A DNA stretch of 64,000 nt from contig JAHALF010000004.1 of assembly GCA_018371275.1 (NCBI GenBank), positions 1 through 64,000 on the forward strand, read 5' to 3'. This DNA comes from Clostridiales bacterium (GTDB taxonomy: Bacteria; Bacillota; Clostridia; Lachnospirales; CAG-274). The notes under the pieces were generated by a model. It was not told the origin of the DNA and made no database searches. It worked only from the letters and a program-made list of their open reading frames with translations. The stretch's first letter is position 1; the number at the start of each line of letters is the position of its first letter. Made by a program: the position numbers and the translations under genes. This document shows, piece by piece, positions 51,065 to 60,286 of this stretch.

Positions 51065-54000
51065 ATGGTTAATAAATATTTTTTAGGTATAGATATAGAG
51101 ACAAATTCTATTGGATATGCAGTTACAGATAAAGATTACAATTTAGTAAAAATTAAAAATAAAAATATATGGGGAATTAGACTTTTTGAAGAGTCTAAAA
51201 CTGCTGCTGAAAGACGAATTTTTAGGTCTAATAGAAAAAGACTCCAAAGAAGAAAAGAGCGTATAAAGCTTTTACAAAGTTTATTTGCAGAAGAAATATC
51301 AAAAATAGATGAAAGTTTTTTTATAAGATTAAAAGAAAGTAAATATCATATAGAAGATAAAGGCTACATTTACACTTTATTTAATGATAAAAATTTTAAT
51401 GATAAAGATTACCATAAAAAATATGAAACAATATCTCACCTAAAAAAAGAACTTATAGAAAATGAAGAAAAAGCAGACATAAGATTAATATATTTAGCAA
51501 TACATAATATTATAAAAAATAGAGGGCATTTTTTATTTGAAAATTTAAATGAAACAAAACCAAGTTTTAAATACTTATTTGATGACTTAAATAATTATAT
51601 ATATAATAGATTTGAGTTTTCTTTTGATTATGATAAATATGATGATTTAGAAAAAATAATAACTAGCAATATAAGCCAAAAAGAAAAAGAAAAAAGTTTA
51701 GTAAATTTATTTTCTGTTAATAAAAAAAATGATAAAAAAAAATATTTATTATTATTAGCTTTGTCTAATGGTAAATTTGATTTATATAAACTTTTTGAAG
51801 ATGAAAATTTAAAATTTGATAATAAAAATTTAAGTTTAAAATTATCTGAAATAAATAATGATACTTTTGATAAAATTAACTTATCTGACGAGGATAAAAA
51901 TATTATCATTTTATTAAAATCCATTTATGATTGGATCATTTTAGAAAATATATTAAAAGGAAATGATTATATATCTTTTGCAAGAGTTAAAATTTATGAA
52001 GAACATAAAAGAGACTTAATTAAATTAAAGAAATTTGTAAAAGAAAATTTTAATGATGAAAAATATAATGAAATATTTAAAGGTAAAGGAAAGAATGGTT
52101 ATGCTAATTATGTAGGAGTTAATAAAAAATCTTATATAAAAAAATGTAGTAAAGAGGAATTTTATACTACTTTAAAGACATTATTAAGAAATACATCAGA
52201 TAAGAGAAGTGAAGAATACTTATATATTAATAAAAAGATTGAACAAGGTACATTTTTATGTAAACAGGTTAATAAAGATAATAGTATAATACCATACCAA
52301 ATTAATTTATTTGAACTTGAAAAAATATTAAAAAATGCTAGTAAACACTATTCATTTTTGTTAGAAAAGGATAGTGATAATTTAACTGTTATAGATAAGA
52401 TAATATCTATATTTAAGTTTAGAATACCATATTATGTAGGTCCTTTAAATAGACATAGTCCATTATCTTGGTTTGTAAAAAATAGTAATGAAAAAATATA
52501 TCCTTGGAATTTTGAAAAAGTTGTGAATATTGAAAAAAGTGGAGAGGAATTTATTAGAAAAATGACAAATAAATGTTCTTATTTACCACTTGAAGATGTT
52601 TTAGCTAAAAATTCGTTAATTTATAGTGAGTTTATGGTGTTAAATGAAATAAATAATTTGAGAATAAATGATGTAAAAATAAGCTTAGAAATAAAAAAAC
52701 GAATATTTAATGAAATATTTTGTAAAAATAAAAAAGTTACGTATAAAAAAATAAAAGATTTTTTAATATGTAATAATTATATGAAAAAAGAAGATATACT
52801 ATCGGGTATAGATATAGATATAAAATCATCTATGTCATCTTATATAGATTTTAAAGGATTACTTATAGATAAATATCAAAATTTAGATATGGTGGATAAT
52901 ATTATAAGCTATATTGTAATATTTGGAGAGAATAAAAAAGTATTAGAATCTAAAATTACAAAAAAATATGGAGATATATTAGAAGAAAGTGAAATCAAAG
53001 AGTGTTGTAAGTTTAAATATAGTGGTTGGGGAATATTATCTAAAAAGCTTTTAACAGAAATTACATCTGTAAATAAAGAAATAGGCAAAAAATTAAATAT
53101 AATAGATATGTTAAGGGAAACTAATAATAATTTTATGGAAATTTTATCAAATAAATATAACTTTATGAAAAGTATAAAAGCAATAAATAGTCTTTCACAA
53201 AAAGATGAAAGTATATTAGAAAAAGTGAATAATCTTTATGTTTCTCCTAAAATAAAAAGACCTATATATCAAAGTTTACTTATTATAAAAGAAATTGAAA
53301 AATCTTTAAAATTCCCACCAGAAAAAATATTTATAGAAACGGTAAGAGAAAAAATAGATGGAAAAAGCCTAACAAAAAAAAGGAAACAAAAACTCCTTAA
53401 TTTATATAAAAATATAAAAAAAGAATATATAGAGATTTATAATCAATTAGAGCAAACAGAAGAAAAAGAGTTTGGTAAAATTAAGTTATATTTATATTAT
53501 TTACAATTGGGAAAATGTATGTATACGGGAAAGTTAATACAGTTAGAAGAATTAATGAATGCAAATATATATGATAAAGATCATATATATCCAAGATCCA
53601 AAATTAAAGATGATAGTTTTGATAATTTAGTTTTAGTTGATAAAAGAGTTAATAGTGCTAAGACAAATGATTTTCCTATATCAAATAATATACAAGAAAA
53701 AATGATAAATTTTTGGTATGAACTAAAAGAAAAAGGATTTTTAACCGAAGAAAAATTTAAACGTCTTACAAGAAAAACACCTCTTTCTAAAAAAGATCTT
53801 AAGATACTTATATATAAACAATTATTAGAAGTAAGTCAAGCATCTAAAGGTGTAAGTAAAATTTTACAGGAAATTTATCCAAAGACTAAAATAGTATATG
53901 TAAAATCTAGTTTAGTATCAGATTTTAGACAAAAATATGATTTATTAAAATGTAGAGAAGTAAATGATTATCACTATGCAAAAGATGCTTATTTAAATAT

Positions 54001-55033
54001 TGTTGTAGGTAATGTATATAATACACAATTTTCAAATAGACTTTATATAAAAAGATTAATTGATAATAAAGAAAGTTTTAAAAAAATATTTGATTATAGT
54101 GTAGAGGATGTTTGGGATAAGGATAAATCTTTAAATATTATAAAAAATACTATGTATAAAAATAATATTTTATTTACAAGGTATAGTGATACAAAACGTG
54201 GAGAACTATTTAAACAGACATTATATCCAGCAGGTAAAAATGAAAATTTATTACCCCTTAAAAAGGAACTTGATGTGAAAAAATATGGTGGATATGATAG
54301 TAAATCTGTTGCTTATTTTATAATCGTAGAACATATAAATAATAAAAAAAATGTAATAAGTATAGAACCTGTATATATGTATAATAAATTATACTATGAA
54401 AAATCATCCCAAAAATATTGTGAGGATATATTAAATTTGGTTGAACCAAAAATTTTGATTAGTAAAGTAAAAATAAATACTTTATTTTCTTTAGATGGGT
54501 TATATTTACATTTATCAGGTAAGTCGGCAGATTCATTATTATTTAAACCAGCTATGCAATTAATATTAAGCTATGAAGAAGAAAAATATATTAAAAAGAT
54601 GGTAAATTGTGTAGAAAAAGGAGAGGAATATTTTATTAAAAGTAAATTTTTTATTTTAACCCAAATAGAAATAACGTTAGGTAAAAACATTGAATTATAT
54701 AATAAACTTTTCATAAAAATAAAAAATAGTAAATACAATGTTGTGTTTAAAAATATATATGGTTATATGCAAGAGACAAAGGAGAGATTTGAAAATAATC
54801 TTACATTATATGAACAATGTAAAATATTAATAGAAATTATAAAAATATTACATTGTAATGCTACAAAAGGTGATTTTGGTATTTTATATAATGGTAAAAA
54901 TAAAAACGTTGGAGGTATACAAATAAATAAAAATAATATATTTACAAAATATAGTGAAATAAAATTAATATATCAATCAATAACAGGTTTATATGAACAA
55001 TCAATTATTTTAAAATTAAAAAAAAATAATTGA
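51065..55033 (+). CDS. cas9: Type II CRISPR effector nuclease Cas9
   Basis: This is a 1322-residue RNA-guided nuclease. RuvC-I is FLGIDIETNSIGYAV with D10. An Arg-rich bridge helix spans about 46-77 (TAAERRIFRSNRKRLQRRKE), and a long recognition lobe follows. RuvC-II is FIETVREK with E758. The HNH domain reads YDKDHIYPRS with D839-H840, then N854 and N863. RuvC-III is YHYAKDAYLNIVVG with H970 and D974. The C-terminal PAM-interacting part has ELDVKKYGGYDSKSVAYF. Every catalytic residue is present, several at the numbering known from the Streptococcus pyogenes protein, and the length fits subtype II-A or its relatives. AAGGAGAG precedes the ATG. No cas1, cas2, csn2 or array flanks it. Confidence 0.97.
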   Translation: MVNKYFLGIDIETNSIGYAVTDKDYNLVKIKNKNIWGIRLFEESKTAAERRIFRSNRKRLQRRKERIKLLQSLFAEEISKIDESFFIRLKESKYHIEDKGYIYTLFNDKNFNDKDYHKKYETISHLKKELIENEEKADIRLIYLAIHNIIKNRGHFLFENLNETKPSFKYLFDDLNNYIYNRFEFSFDYDKYDDLEKIITSNISQKEKEKSLVNLFSVNKKNDKKKYLLLLALSNGKFDLYKLFEDENLKFDNKNLSLKLSEINNDTFDKINLSDEDKNIIILLKSIYDWIILENILKGNDYISFARVKIYEEHKRDLIKLKKFVKENFNDEKYNEIFKGKGKNGYANYVGVNKKSYIKKCSKEEFYTTLKTLLRNTSDKRSEEYLYINKKIEQGTFLCKQVNKDNSIIPYQINLFELEKILKNASKHYSFLLEKDSDNLTVIDKIISIFKFRIPYYVGPLNRHSPLSWFVKNSNEKIYPWNFEKVVNIEKSGEEFIRKMTNKCSYLPLEDVLAKNSLIYSEFMVLNEINNLRINDVKISLEIKKRIFNEIFCKNKKVTYKKIKDFLICNNYMKKEDILSGIDIDIKSSMSSYIDFKGLLIDKYQNLDMVDNIISYIVIFGENKKVLESKITKKYGDILEESEIKECCKFKYSGWGILSKKLLTEITSVNKEIGKKLNIIDMLRETNNNFMEILSNKYNFMKSIKAINSLSQKDESILEKVNNLYVSPKIKRPIYQSLLIIKEIEKSLKFPPEKIFIETVREKIDGKSLTKKRKQKLLNLYKNIKKEYIEIYNQLEQTEEKEFGKIKLYLYYLQLGKCMYTGKLIQLEELMNANIYDKDHIYPRSKIKDDSFDNLVLVDKRVNSAKTNDFPISNNIQEKMINFWYELKEKGFLTEEKFKRLTRKTPLSKKDLKILIYKQLLEVSQASKGVSKILQEIYPKTKIVYVKSSLVSDFRQKYDLLKCREVNDYHYAKDAYLNIVVGNVYNTQFSNRLYIKRLIDNKESFKKIFDYSVEDVWDKDKSLNIIKNTMYKNNILFTRYSDTKRGELFKQTLYPAGKNENLLPLKKELDVKKYGGYDSKSVAYFIIVEHINNKKNVISIEPVYMYNKLYYEKSSQKYCEDILNLVEPKILISKVKINTLFSLDGLYLHLSGKSADSLLFKPAMQLILSYEEEKYIKKMVNCVEKGEEYFIKSKFFILTQIEITLGKNIELYNKLFIKIKNSKYNVVFKNIYGYMQETKERFENNLTLYEQCKILIEIIKILHCNATKGDFGILYNGKNKNVGGIQINKNNIFTKYSEIKLIYQSITGLYEQSIILKLKKNN

Positions 55034-55406
55034 TATTAGATTTATTGGATATAAAAGTAATATAGATAAAAAATAAAAGGGTGTTATAAAAAATTATATA
55101 AAAGTATTTGAACTTTTGGTATTTTTAGGTGATATGCAACATAATTTTGCAGTTAATATAAATAATATGAAAATTATCCATTTAAGTTGGTAAATATAGG
55201 GAGCATCTATATTTACTTATATAAGGATATAAAAGATAAGAAAGAAAATCAAATCGAAATCTAGTTTGATTTTCTTTCTTATTTTTAAGTATAATCTTAC
55301 AACTTATTATAAAATTTTATATTAAATAAATATCATTATACGTAATACATATTTAATTGAATAATAAAAATTAAAAAAGAAAGAAAATTTAATTTATAAG
55401 AAATAT
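55034..55406. other. Intergenic region after cas9, structured but without a clear gene
   Basis: It contains a 10-bp hairpin GTAAATATAG/CTATATTTAC (55190-55216) and then the terminator listed next. A short plus-strand frame (55072-55185) codes for peptide-like sequence (KVFELLVFLGDMQHNF) but has no start or ribosome site. No repeat-spacer pattern is present. Confidence 0.5.
55236..55287. terminator. Strong bidirectional terminator after cas9
   Basis: A perfect 18-bp stem at 55236-55253 and 55265-55282 with an 11-base loop is followed by TTTTT. Confidence 0.85.
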
Positions 55407-55682
55407 TTATTTCTTTATATATTTTATATAAATTTGACAAGGATTGCATTTATCCCATAAGGTAGAAAAATACTTAAATTCTTTAAATCATAAAGATTTA
55501 TAAAATTTATTAGTTATATCATAACAATTGTGATTAACTTGAATAAAGTTATAGTTATTATTTTTATCATACTTGTAAAGTTCATTAAATAATGATTTAC
55601 ATTTACCAATACAACTATTTTGATATTGTTTTAATATACCTATAACATATATTTCACAAGTATAACTGTTATTTTCTCTTCT
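55407..55682 (-). pseudogene. Degenerate Cys-rich reading frame
   Basis: A minus-strand frame runs 64 codons (starting RRENNSYTCEIYVIGILKQY) to a TGA at 55488-55490. It then continues in the same frame for 26 codons (FKEFKYFSTLWDKCNPCQIY) to TAA. It has cysteines in CIGKC and CNPC pairs but no start codon. One in-frame stop in 91 codons of AT-rich DNA suggests a decayed gene. The original family is unknown to me. Confidence 0.4.
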
Positions 55683-55708
55683 TTATTTTATATTAATGTT
55701 ATCATAAT

Positions 55709-57652
55709 TTAAACATCTAACATTTTCAAGAAGTCTTCTTCATTTATTATAGTAATATTAAGTTCTTTTGCTTTTTTATTTTTAGATGATGTAGAGGTTT
55801 TATCATTATTAATGAGATAATCAGTCTTTGTAGATACATTACCAGTTACTTTGCCACCTAAATCTTCTATTTTTTGTTGTAATTCTTTTCTATTTTTGAA
55901 ACTTTGTAAATCTCCTGTTATTACAAATATTTTATTTTGTATAGATTTATTATTTGTTTTAGCATTAATACTGTCGCTTAACTTTAATAAAGGAAATACT
56001 TTATTTATAAGGTCTATATTTTTTTTGTCTGAAAAATAGTTTATTAATGAATTTGCCATAATTTCACCAAATCCGTCTATTGCAATAATTTCATCTAATG
56101 TAGCATTTTTGATTTTATCAAAATCATAATTAAAATATTTACATAATGTTTTTGCATTGCTAAGACCTATGTGTTCAATTCCTAATGAATATATAAAATT
56201 AGGAAGAGTTGTATTTTTTGAATTTTCTATTGCATTTATAATATTATTATAAGATTTTTCACCAAATCCTTGCATATTAATTATATCGTTTTTAAAGTTT
56301 TCTAAGTTATATATATCAGTATAATTTGTTATGAATTTATTATTAATAAATTTTTCAATAGTAGCTTTAGAAAAGTCTGTTATATTCATAGCATCTCTAG
56401 ACACATAATGAACAATACCATTAATTACTTTAGCGATACAATTTGGGTTAGTGCATTTTAAAGCTAACCCATCACGTATTTGTATAATTTCTGCTTTATG
56501 ATTACAAGCATTACATTTAGCTGGTATTTTAAGAGTATCACTATTTGTTTCATTCTCTGCTATTTGAGGTATAATCATATTAGCTTTATAAACTTTTATT
56601 GTATCACCTATACCTAATTTTAAATTTTTTATAATACTTATATTGTGAAGACTAGCTCTATTAACTGTAGTACCTTCAAGTTCTACTGGTTCAAATATGG
56701 CAATTGGGTTAATAAGCCCTGTTCTTGATGTATTCCACTCTACATCTATTAGTGTAGTAGTTGCTAAATCATCAGCCCATTTAAAAGCAATAGAATCTTT
56801 AGGAAATTTTGAAGTTTCTCCTAAACTATTGCTATATTCTATTTCATCAAAAGTTATTACTAATCCATCTGTTGCAAATTTGTTAGTTTTTATCATATTT
56901 TCAAAATCAGATATAGTTTTTGAAACATTAGATTTATTTACCAAAGCATATTTTACTGTTTCAAAACCTAAAGATTTTAAATAATTTAATTGTTCAGATT
57001 TTAAATTAAATTTTTTATTACATTTTACTAGAGAAAAAGCTAAAAAACTTACATTTCTATCTTTTGTTATTTCATTATTAAGCTGTCTTACAGTTCCACT
57101 ACATAAATTTCTTGGATTTTTATATTTTTCTTCTATGTCTAATTTTTCATTTACATTTTCAAAGTCTTCAAAAGATATTAATGCCTCCCCACGTATAATA
57201 AGTTCTTCTTTAAAAGGTATTTTTAAAGGAATATTTTTAAACATTTTGCAGTTGTGGGTAATATCCTCTCCAATTTCACCATTACCCCTTGTAACAGCAC
57301 TAACTAGTATTCCATCATCATATGTTAAAACTATTGTAAGTCCGTCCATTTTAAAAGATAATAAGCCTTCTTTTGTATTTAAAAAATCTTCTATTTTAGA
57401 GATTTCCTTAGTTTTATCTAATGATAGCATTTTTTTATTATGTTTAACTTTTTTTAATTCACTTAAAACTATATATCCAACCTGTTGAGTAGGGCTATTA
57501 GATAATATTATTCCAGTTTCTTTTTCTAAAGCCTCTAACTTATCATATAGTTTATCATATTCAAAGTCAGACATTATCTCGTAGCTTTCTTGGTAATATG
57601 CTTTTCTAGCTTTATTAAGCTTATCAACAAGTTGTTTAATTTCTTCTATCAT
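55709..57652 (-). CDS. ligA: NAD-dependent DNA ligase LigA
   Basis: This 647-residue ligase seals nicks in replication and repair. Order: the Ia domain (Tyr-containing YYQESYEIMSDFEYDKLYDKL), the adenylation domain with catalytic Lys in SFKMDGLTI and the TRGNGEIGEDITHN block, an OB fold, a four-Cys zinc finger (CNACNH...CTNPNC), HhH repeats and a C-terminal BRCT domain (IFVITGDLQSFKNRKELQQKI). AAGGAG supports the ATG at 57652, not the longer frame to 57709. The KxDG motif reads KMDG, an allowed variant. Confidence 0.97.
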   Translation of the reverse strand: MIEEIKQLVDKLNKARKAYYQESYEIMSDFEYDKLYDKLEALEKETGIILSNSPTQQVGYIVLSELKKVKHNKKMLSLDKTKEISKIEDFLNTKEGLLSFKMDGLTIVLTYDDGILVSAVTRGNGEIGEDITHNCKMFKNIPLKIPFKEELIIRGEALISFEDFENVNEKLDIEEKYKNPRNLCSGTVRQLNNEITKDRNVSFLAFSLVKCNKKFNLKSEQLNYLKSLGFETVKYALVNKSNVSKTISDFENMIKTNKFATDGLVITFDEIEYSNSLGETSKFPKDSIAFKWADDLATTTLIDVEWNTSRTGLINPIAIFEPVELEGTTVNRASLHNISIIKNLKLGIGDTIKVYKANMIIPQIAENETNSDTLKIPAKCNACNHKAEIIQIRDGLALKCTNPNCIAKVINGIVHYVSRDAMNITDFSKATIEKFINNKFITNYTDIYNLENFKNDIINMQGFGEKSYNNIINAIENSKNTTLPNFIYSLGIEHIGLSNAKTLCKYFNYDFDKIKNATLDEIIAIDGFGEIMANSLINYFSDKKNIDLINKVFPLLKLSDSINAKTNNKSIQNKIFVITGDLQSFKNRKELQQKIEDLGGKVTGNVSTKTDYLINNDKTSTSSKNKKAKELNITIINEEDFLKMLDV

Positions 57653-57712
57653 TTTTATCTCCTTATATGTTTTTATATTTATAGTAACATAGCAATAAAA
57701 ATTAATCAATAA

Positions 57713-58180
57713 TTATAATTTTAATAATAATAGCATAAACACCAAAACTATTAAGTTGTTAGACATATTAAAATTATTATTTATTGAAAATAAACAATTT
57801 TCATCAATATCATATACACCGTCCTCCTTAACAGAAGGGTCACTATTTAGTGTGTTTACTTTTATAACATTATTTTGCACATTTTTAGGAATCATATAAT
57901 TTAACGCAGATATATTTGTCACTATATTTATAGCATTATCTATATTTTTATGATTTTCTTCTAATATAAATGGTTTAATAGCATTTAATAGCACAACTTC
58001 TTTAGGTGGGTTAGATTTTATATTATCTATATTATTTTTCAGTTCTAAATTTATTTTATCAATATACTTTGTTTTAAATAAGTTTGTAACTAAGCCAAAG
58101 GCTTCTTTTATGTCACTTTCTATTACTTGTTTATCTTGCATTTTTTGAGCTATTTCATATATAATATTATTTTCTTGCAT
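57713..58180 (-). CDS. Unknown protein coupled to the subtilase (155 residues)
   Basis: The protein is mostly helical and charged (MQENNIIYEIAQKMQDKQ) and ends in a hydrophobic segment (NNLIVLVFMLLLLKL), suggesting a C-terminal membrane anchor. AGGAGGT within the end of the subtilase gene supports the ATG at 58180, so the genes overlap by 14 bases and translation is coupled. It could be a membrane-tethered partner, substrate or inhibitor of the protease. No family recognised. Confidence 0.6.
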   Translation of the reverse strand: MQENNIIYEIAQKMQDKQVIESDIKEAFGLVTNLFKTKYIDKINLELKNNIDNIKSNPPKEVVLLNAIKPFILEENHKNIDNAINIVTNISALNYMIPKNVQNNVIKVNTLNSDPSVKEDGVYDIDENCLFSINNNFNMSNNLIVLVFMLLLLKL

Positions 58181-59309
58181 AACATACCTCCTGAGATAAT
58201 AATTTATAAACATCTAATAATCCCCAACCTTGTTGGTTTTTTGGCAAATGTAAATTTTTACAACATTTTTTTAACATAAGTTTTACATCATCTGGTTTTA
58301 AGTCTTTATACTTTTCTAGGAGTAATGCTATTGCACCAGAAACAATAGGAGTTGACATAGACGTACCACTTAAAGAAAAATAATTTTTGTCTACAATTTC
58401 ATTAGATTGTTTAGATACACTATTAGATAAACAAGATATAATATTAACACCGGGTGCTAATATATCTGGTTTTACGATACATTCTAATGTAGGTCCACGT
58501 CCAGAAAAGTTTATCAGATTATTTCCCCAAACATTTGCAGTTATATTATCATCAGATGCACCAATAGTTATAACTTTTCTGCTTATAGCAGGGGAGCTAA
58601 TAGTATGTTTTTTAGGTCCATCATTGCCAGCAGCTATTGTAATAATAACTCCGCTATCCCACATATTTTCTACAGCTTTTACTAAGGGGTCGTTAGACGA
58701 AGTATTACTAGTGCCAATAGATAAATTAGCAACTTTTATATTATATTTTTCTTTATTATCCATAACCCATTGTAATCCAGCAAGTACATCAGAGGCATTT
58801 CCTTTACCTTCGTTGTTTAACACCTTTACACCTATAAAATTACAATCAGGAGCTATACCTCTATATTTTCCATTAGAATTTATACCACTTCCGCCAGCTA
58901 TACCAGCTACGTGGGTTCCGTGACCATTATCATCATATGGTTTAGCTTTATTATTTATAAAGTCTTTAAAGGCTAATATTCTATTTTGGGGGTATAAAAA
59001 ATCATTGTTAGGAGATATGCCTGTATCTAAAATAGCTATTCCTATACCTTTTCCAGTATAACCATTTTCTTGAACAATATTAGCATTTACTGTATTTCTA
59101 GCTGTGTCCATTTGCATAGTTATATGAGTATTTTGAAAAACAGTCTTTAAGCATTTTAATTCTTTTAAGCTATCTAAATTATTTTCATCTATTTCTATAA
59201 CGATAGCATTTATTAAGGGTATTTTATATTTTATATTAACAATAGATTTTAATATATTTTCATCTTCTAAAGATAAATTATTTTCAACTATTAATTCTAT
59301 ATTACCCAT
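58167..59309 (-). CDS. Subtilisin-like serine protease, intracellular type
   Basis: This is a 380-residue S8 peptidase. The catalytic triad is D in IAILDTGI, H in GHGTHVAGIAGG and S in SGTSMSTPIVSGAIA, with the oxyanion Asn in IAAGNDGP. The N-terminal 80 residues resemble a short propeptide/inhibitor-9-like fold rather than a signal peptide, so it probably acts in the cytoplasm or leaves by another route. A frame-coupled gene encoding a membrane-anchored partner follows. Confidence 0.92.
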   Translation of the reverse strand: MGNIELIVENNLSLEDENILKSIVNIKYKIPLINAIVIEIDENNLDSLKELKCLKTVFQNTHITMQMDTARNTVNANIVQENGYTGKGIGIAILDTGISPNNDFLYPQNRILAFKDFINNKAKPYDDNGHGTHVAGIAGGSGINSNGKYRGIAPDCNFIGVKVLNNEGKGNASDVLAGLQWVMDNKEKYNIKVANLSIGTSNTSSNDPLVKAVENMWDSGVIITIAAGNDGPKKHTISSPAISRKVITIGASDDNITANVWGNNLINFSGRGPTLECIVKPDILAPGVNIISCLSNSVSKQSNEIVDKNYFSLSGTSMSTPIVSGAIALLLEKYKDLKPDDVKLMLKKCCKNLHLPKNQQGWGLLDVYKLLSQEVCYARK

Positions 59310-59496
59310 ATTAAATCCCTTTCTAATAATCCTTAATTTAGTTTATGCTAAAATTTGTAAAATGTTATTAATTTTTACAAAAAATATACTTGTACAACAT
59401 TTTTAGGCTTGTTCGAATAAAATTTTTAAAAATTTGTCAATTATTTTAAATTGTAAGCATATAATTAAAATATAAATTTTTTTGGAGGTAATAAAT

Positions 59497-59655
59497 ATGA
59501 ATTTTGGAGGAAATAACTTTATTTTTATTATTATTTTATTAATGATAATGCAAGGTAGCTGTGGTGGCTGTGGAGATAGCAGTATGCTTATTCTATTATT
59601 ATTAATCTTTATGATGCAAGGTAACTGTGGTTGTGGGGTTTGTGAAACAAAATAA
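59497..59655 (+). CDS. 52-residue Cys/Gly-rich duplicated membrane peptide
   Basis: TTTGGAGGT precedes an ATG. The product has two copies of one unit: a hydrophobic stretch rich in Ile/Leu/Met (FIFIIILLMIM and LILLLLIFMM), then QGSCGGCG and QGNCGCGVC. It has six cysteines in all. The strong ribosome site, clean frame and internal duplication argue for a real gene. Such peptides could sit in the membrane and bind metal, or be a spore-coat-like or bacteriocin-like product. No family is assigned. It is convergent with perR and ends in a shared terminator palindrome. Confidence 0.65.
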   Translation: MNFGGNNFIFIIILLMIMQGSCGGCGDSSMLILLLLIFMMQGNCGCGVCETK

Positions 59656-59663
59656 ATAATAAA

Positions 59664-59709
59664 CAATTAAAAATAGCTAGACTATTAATAGTCTAGCTAT
59701 TTTTAATTG
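59664..59709. terminator. 46-nt perfect palindrome, bidirectional terminator
   Basis: Two 23-base arms (59664-59686, 59687-59709) form an uninterrupted palindrome with T runs on both strands. It includes the stop codon of perR. Confidence 0.85.
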
Positions 59710-60122
59710 TTTAGACAATTTTTACAAACACCATAAAAGTACATTTGATGTGAGTTTAGTTCAAAATCAGTTTCTTTAGAAATATTAGCTTTGATATCAT
59801 CAATAAAATTTTCTTTTGGAAAATAGTCTAAAATACTATTACATTTTGTACAAATTATGTGGGAGTGTGGGGTAATTTGTACATCATATCTGAAACTATC
59901 TTCACCAACATTTATTTCTTGAACAAGACCAGAATCTTTTAAAGATTTTAAAGTTTTATAAACAGTTGCAAGGCTTATTGTAGGATTTTGATCCTTTATA
60001 TTGTTGTATATAGTTTCTGCACTAGGGTGAATATGATTATGATATAAATAGCTATAAATAGTTAATCTTTGAGGAGTAACTTTTAAATTATTATTCTTAA
60101 GATTTTCTATAAGAATTTTCAT
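59703..60122 (-). CDS. perR: Peroxide-sensing repressor PerR (Fur family)
   Basis: This is a 139-residue Fur-family regulator. The winged helix covers about 1-75 (VTPQRLTIYSYLYHNHIHPSAETIYNNI, ISLATVYKTLKSL). H32, D80, H86, H88 and D99 match, at a constant offset of five, the five metal ligands of Bacillus subtilis PerR, including the Asp that separates PerR from Fur and Zur. The structural zinc site is C91-x2-C94 and C133-x2-C136. Iron-catalysed oxidation of the two key histidines would release DNA. A box-like palindrome lies just upstream, so it is likely self-regulated. Confidence 0.9.
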   Translation of the reverse strand: MKILIENLKNNNLKVTPQRLTIYSYLYHNHIHPSAETIYNNIKDQNPTISLATVYKTLKSLKDSGLVQEINVGEDSFRYDVQITPHSHIICTKCNSILDYFPKENFIDDIKANISKETDFELNSHQMYFYGVCKNCLNN

Positions 60123-60140
60123 AATACACCTCCTTATTAG

Positions 60141-60154
60141 ATAATAATTATTAT
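60141..60154. promoter_or_regulatory. Fur/PerR-box-like palindrome
   Basis: ATAATAATTATTAT is perfectly palindromic and lies 19 bases upstream of the perR start, similar to the TTATAAT-n-ATTATAA consensus. Confidence 0.5.
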
Positions 60155-60205
60155 TATATGATACTATAAATTACATAAAAATTCAATAGAAATATTAAAT
60201 TTTAA

Positions 60206-60254
60206 AAAAAATAGTAAAAGTTAATAAATATTTATTAATTTTTACTATTTTTAT
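60206..60254. terminator. Terminator between prfC and perR
   Basis: A long hairpin, AAAAATAGTAAAA paired with its complement around a TTAATAAAT/ATTTATTAA inner stem, carries T runs on both strands. Confidence 0.75.
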
Positions 60255-60286
60255 AGTAATTAAATACAATATATAATAAATTATTA

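Noticed and set aside
55072..55185. A csn2 or cas2 remnant after cas9
   Set aside because: The short frame (KVFELLVFLGDMQHNF) does not match any motif of those proteins that I know and has no start signal.
55034..55700. A CRISPR array next to cas9
   Set aside because: There are no regularly spaced repeats. The only symmetric elements are a 10-bp hairpin and a terminator, and none pairs with the tracrRNA anti-repeat.
57713..58213. Longer start at 58213 for the protein after the subtilase
   Set aside because: A strong AGGAGGT sits just before the ATG at 58180; the longer form has no ribosome site.
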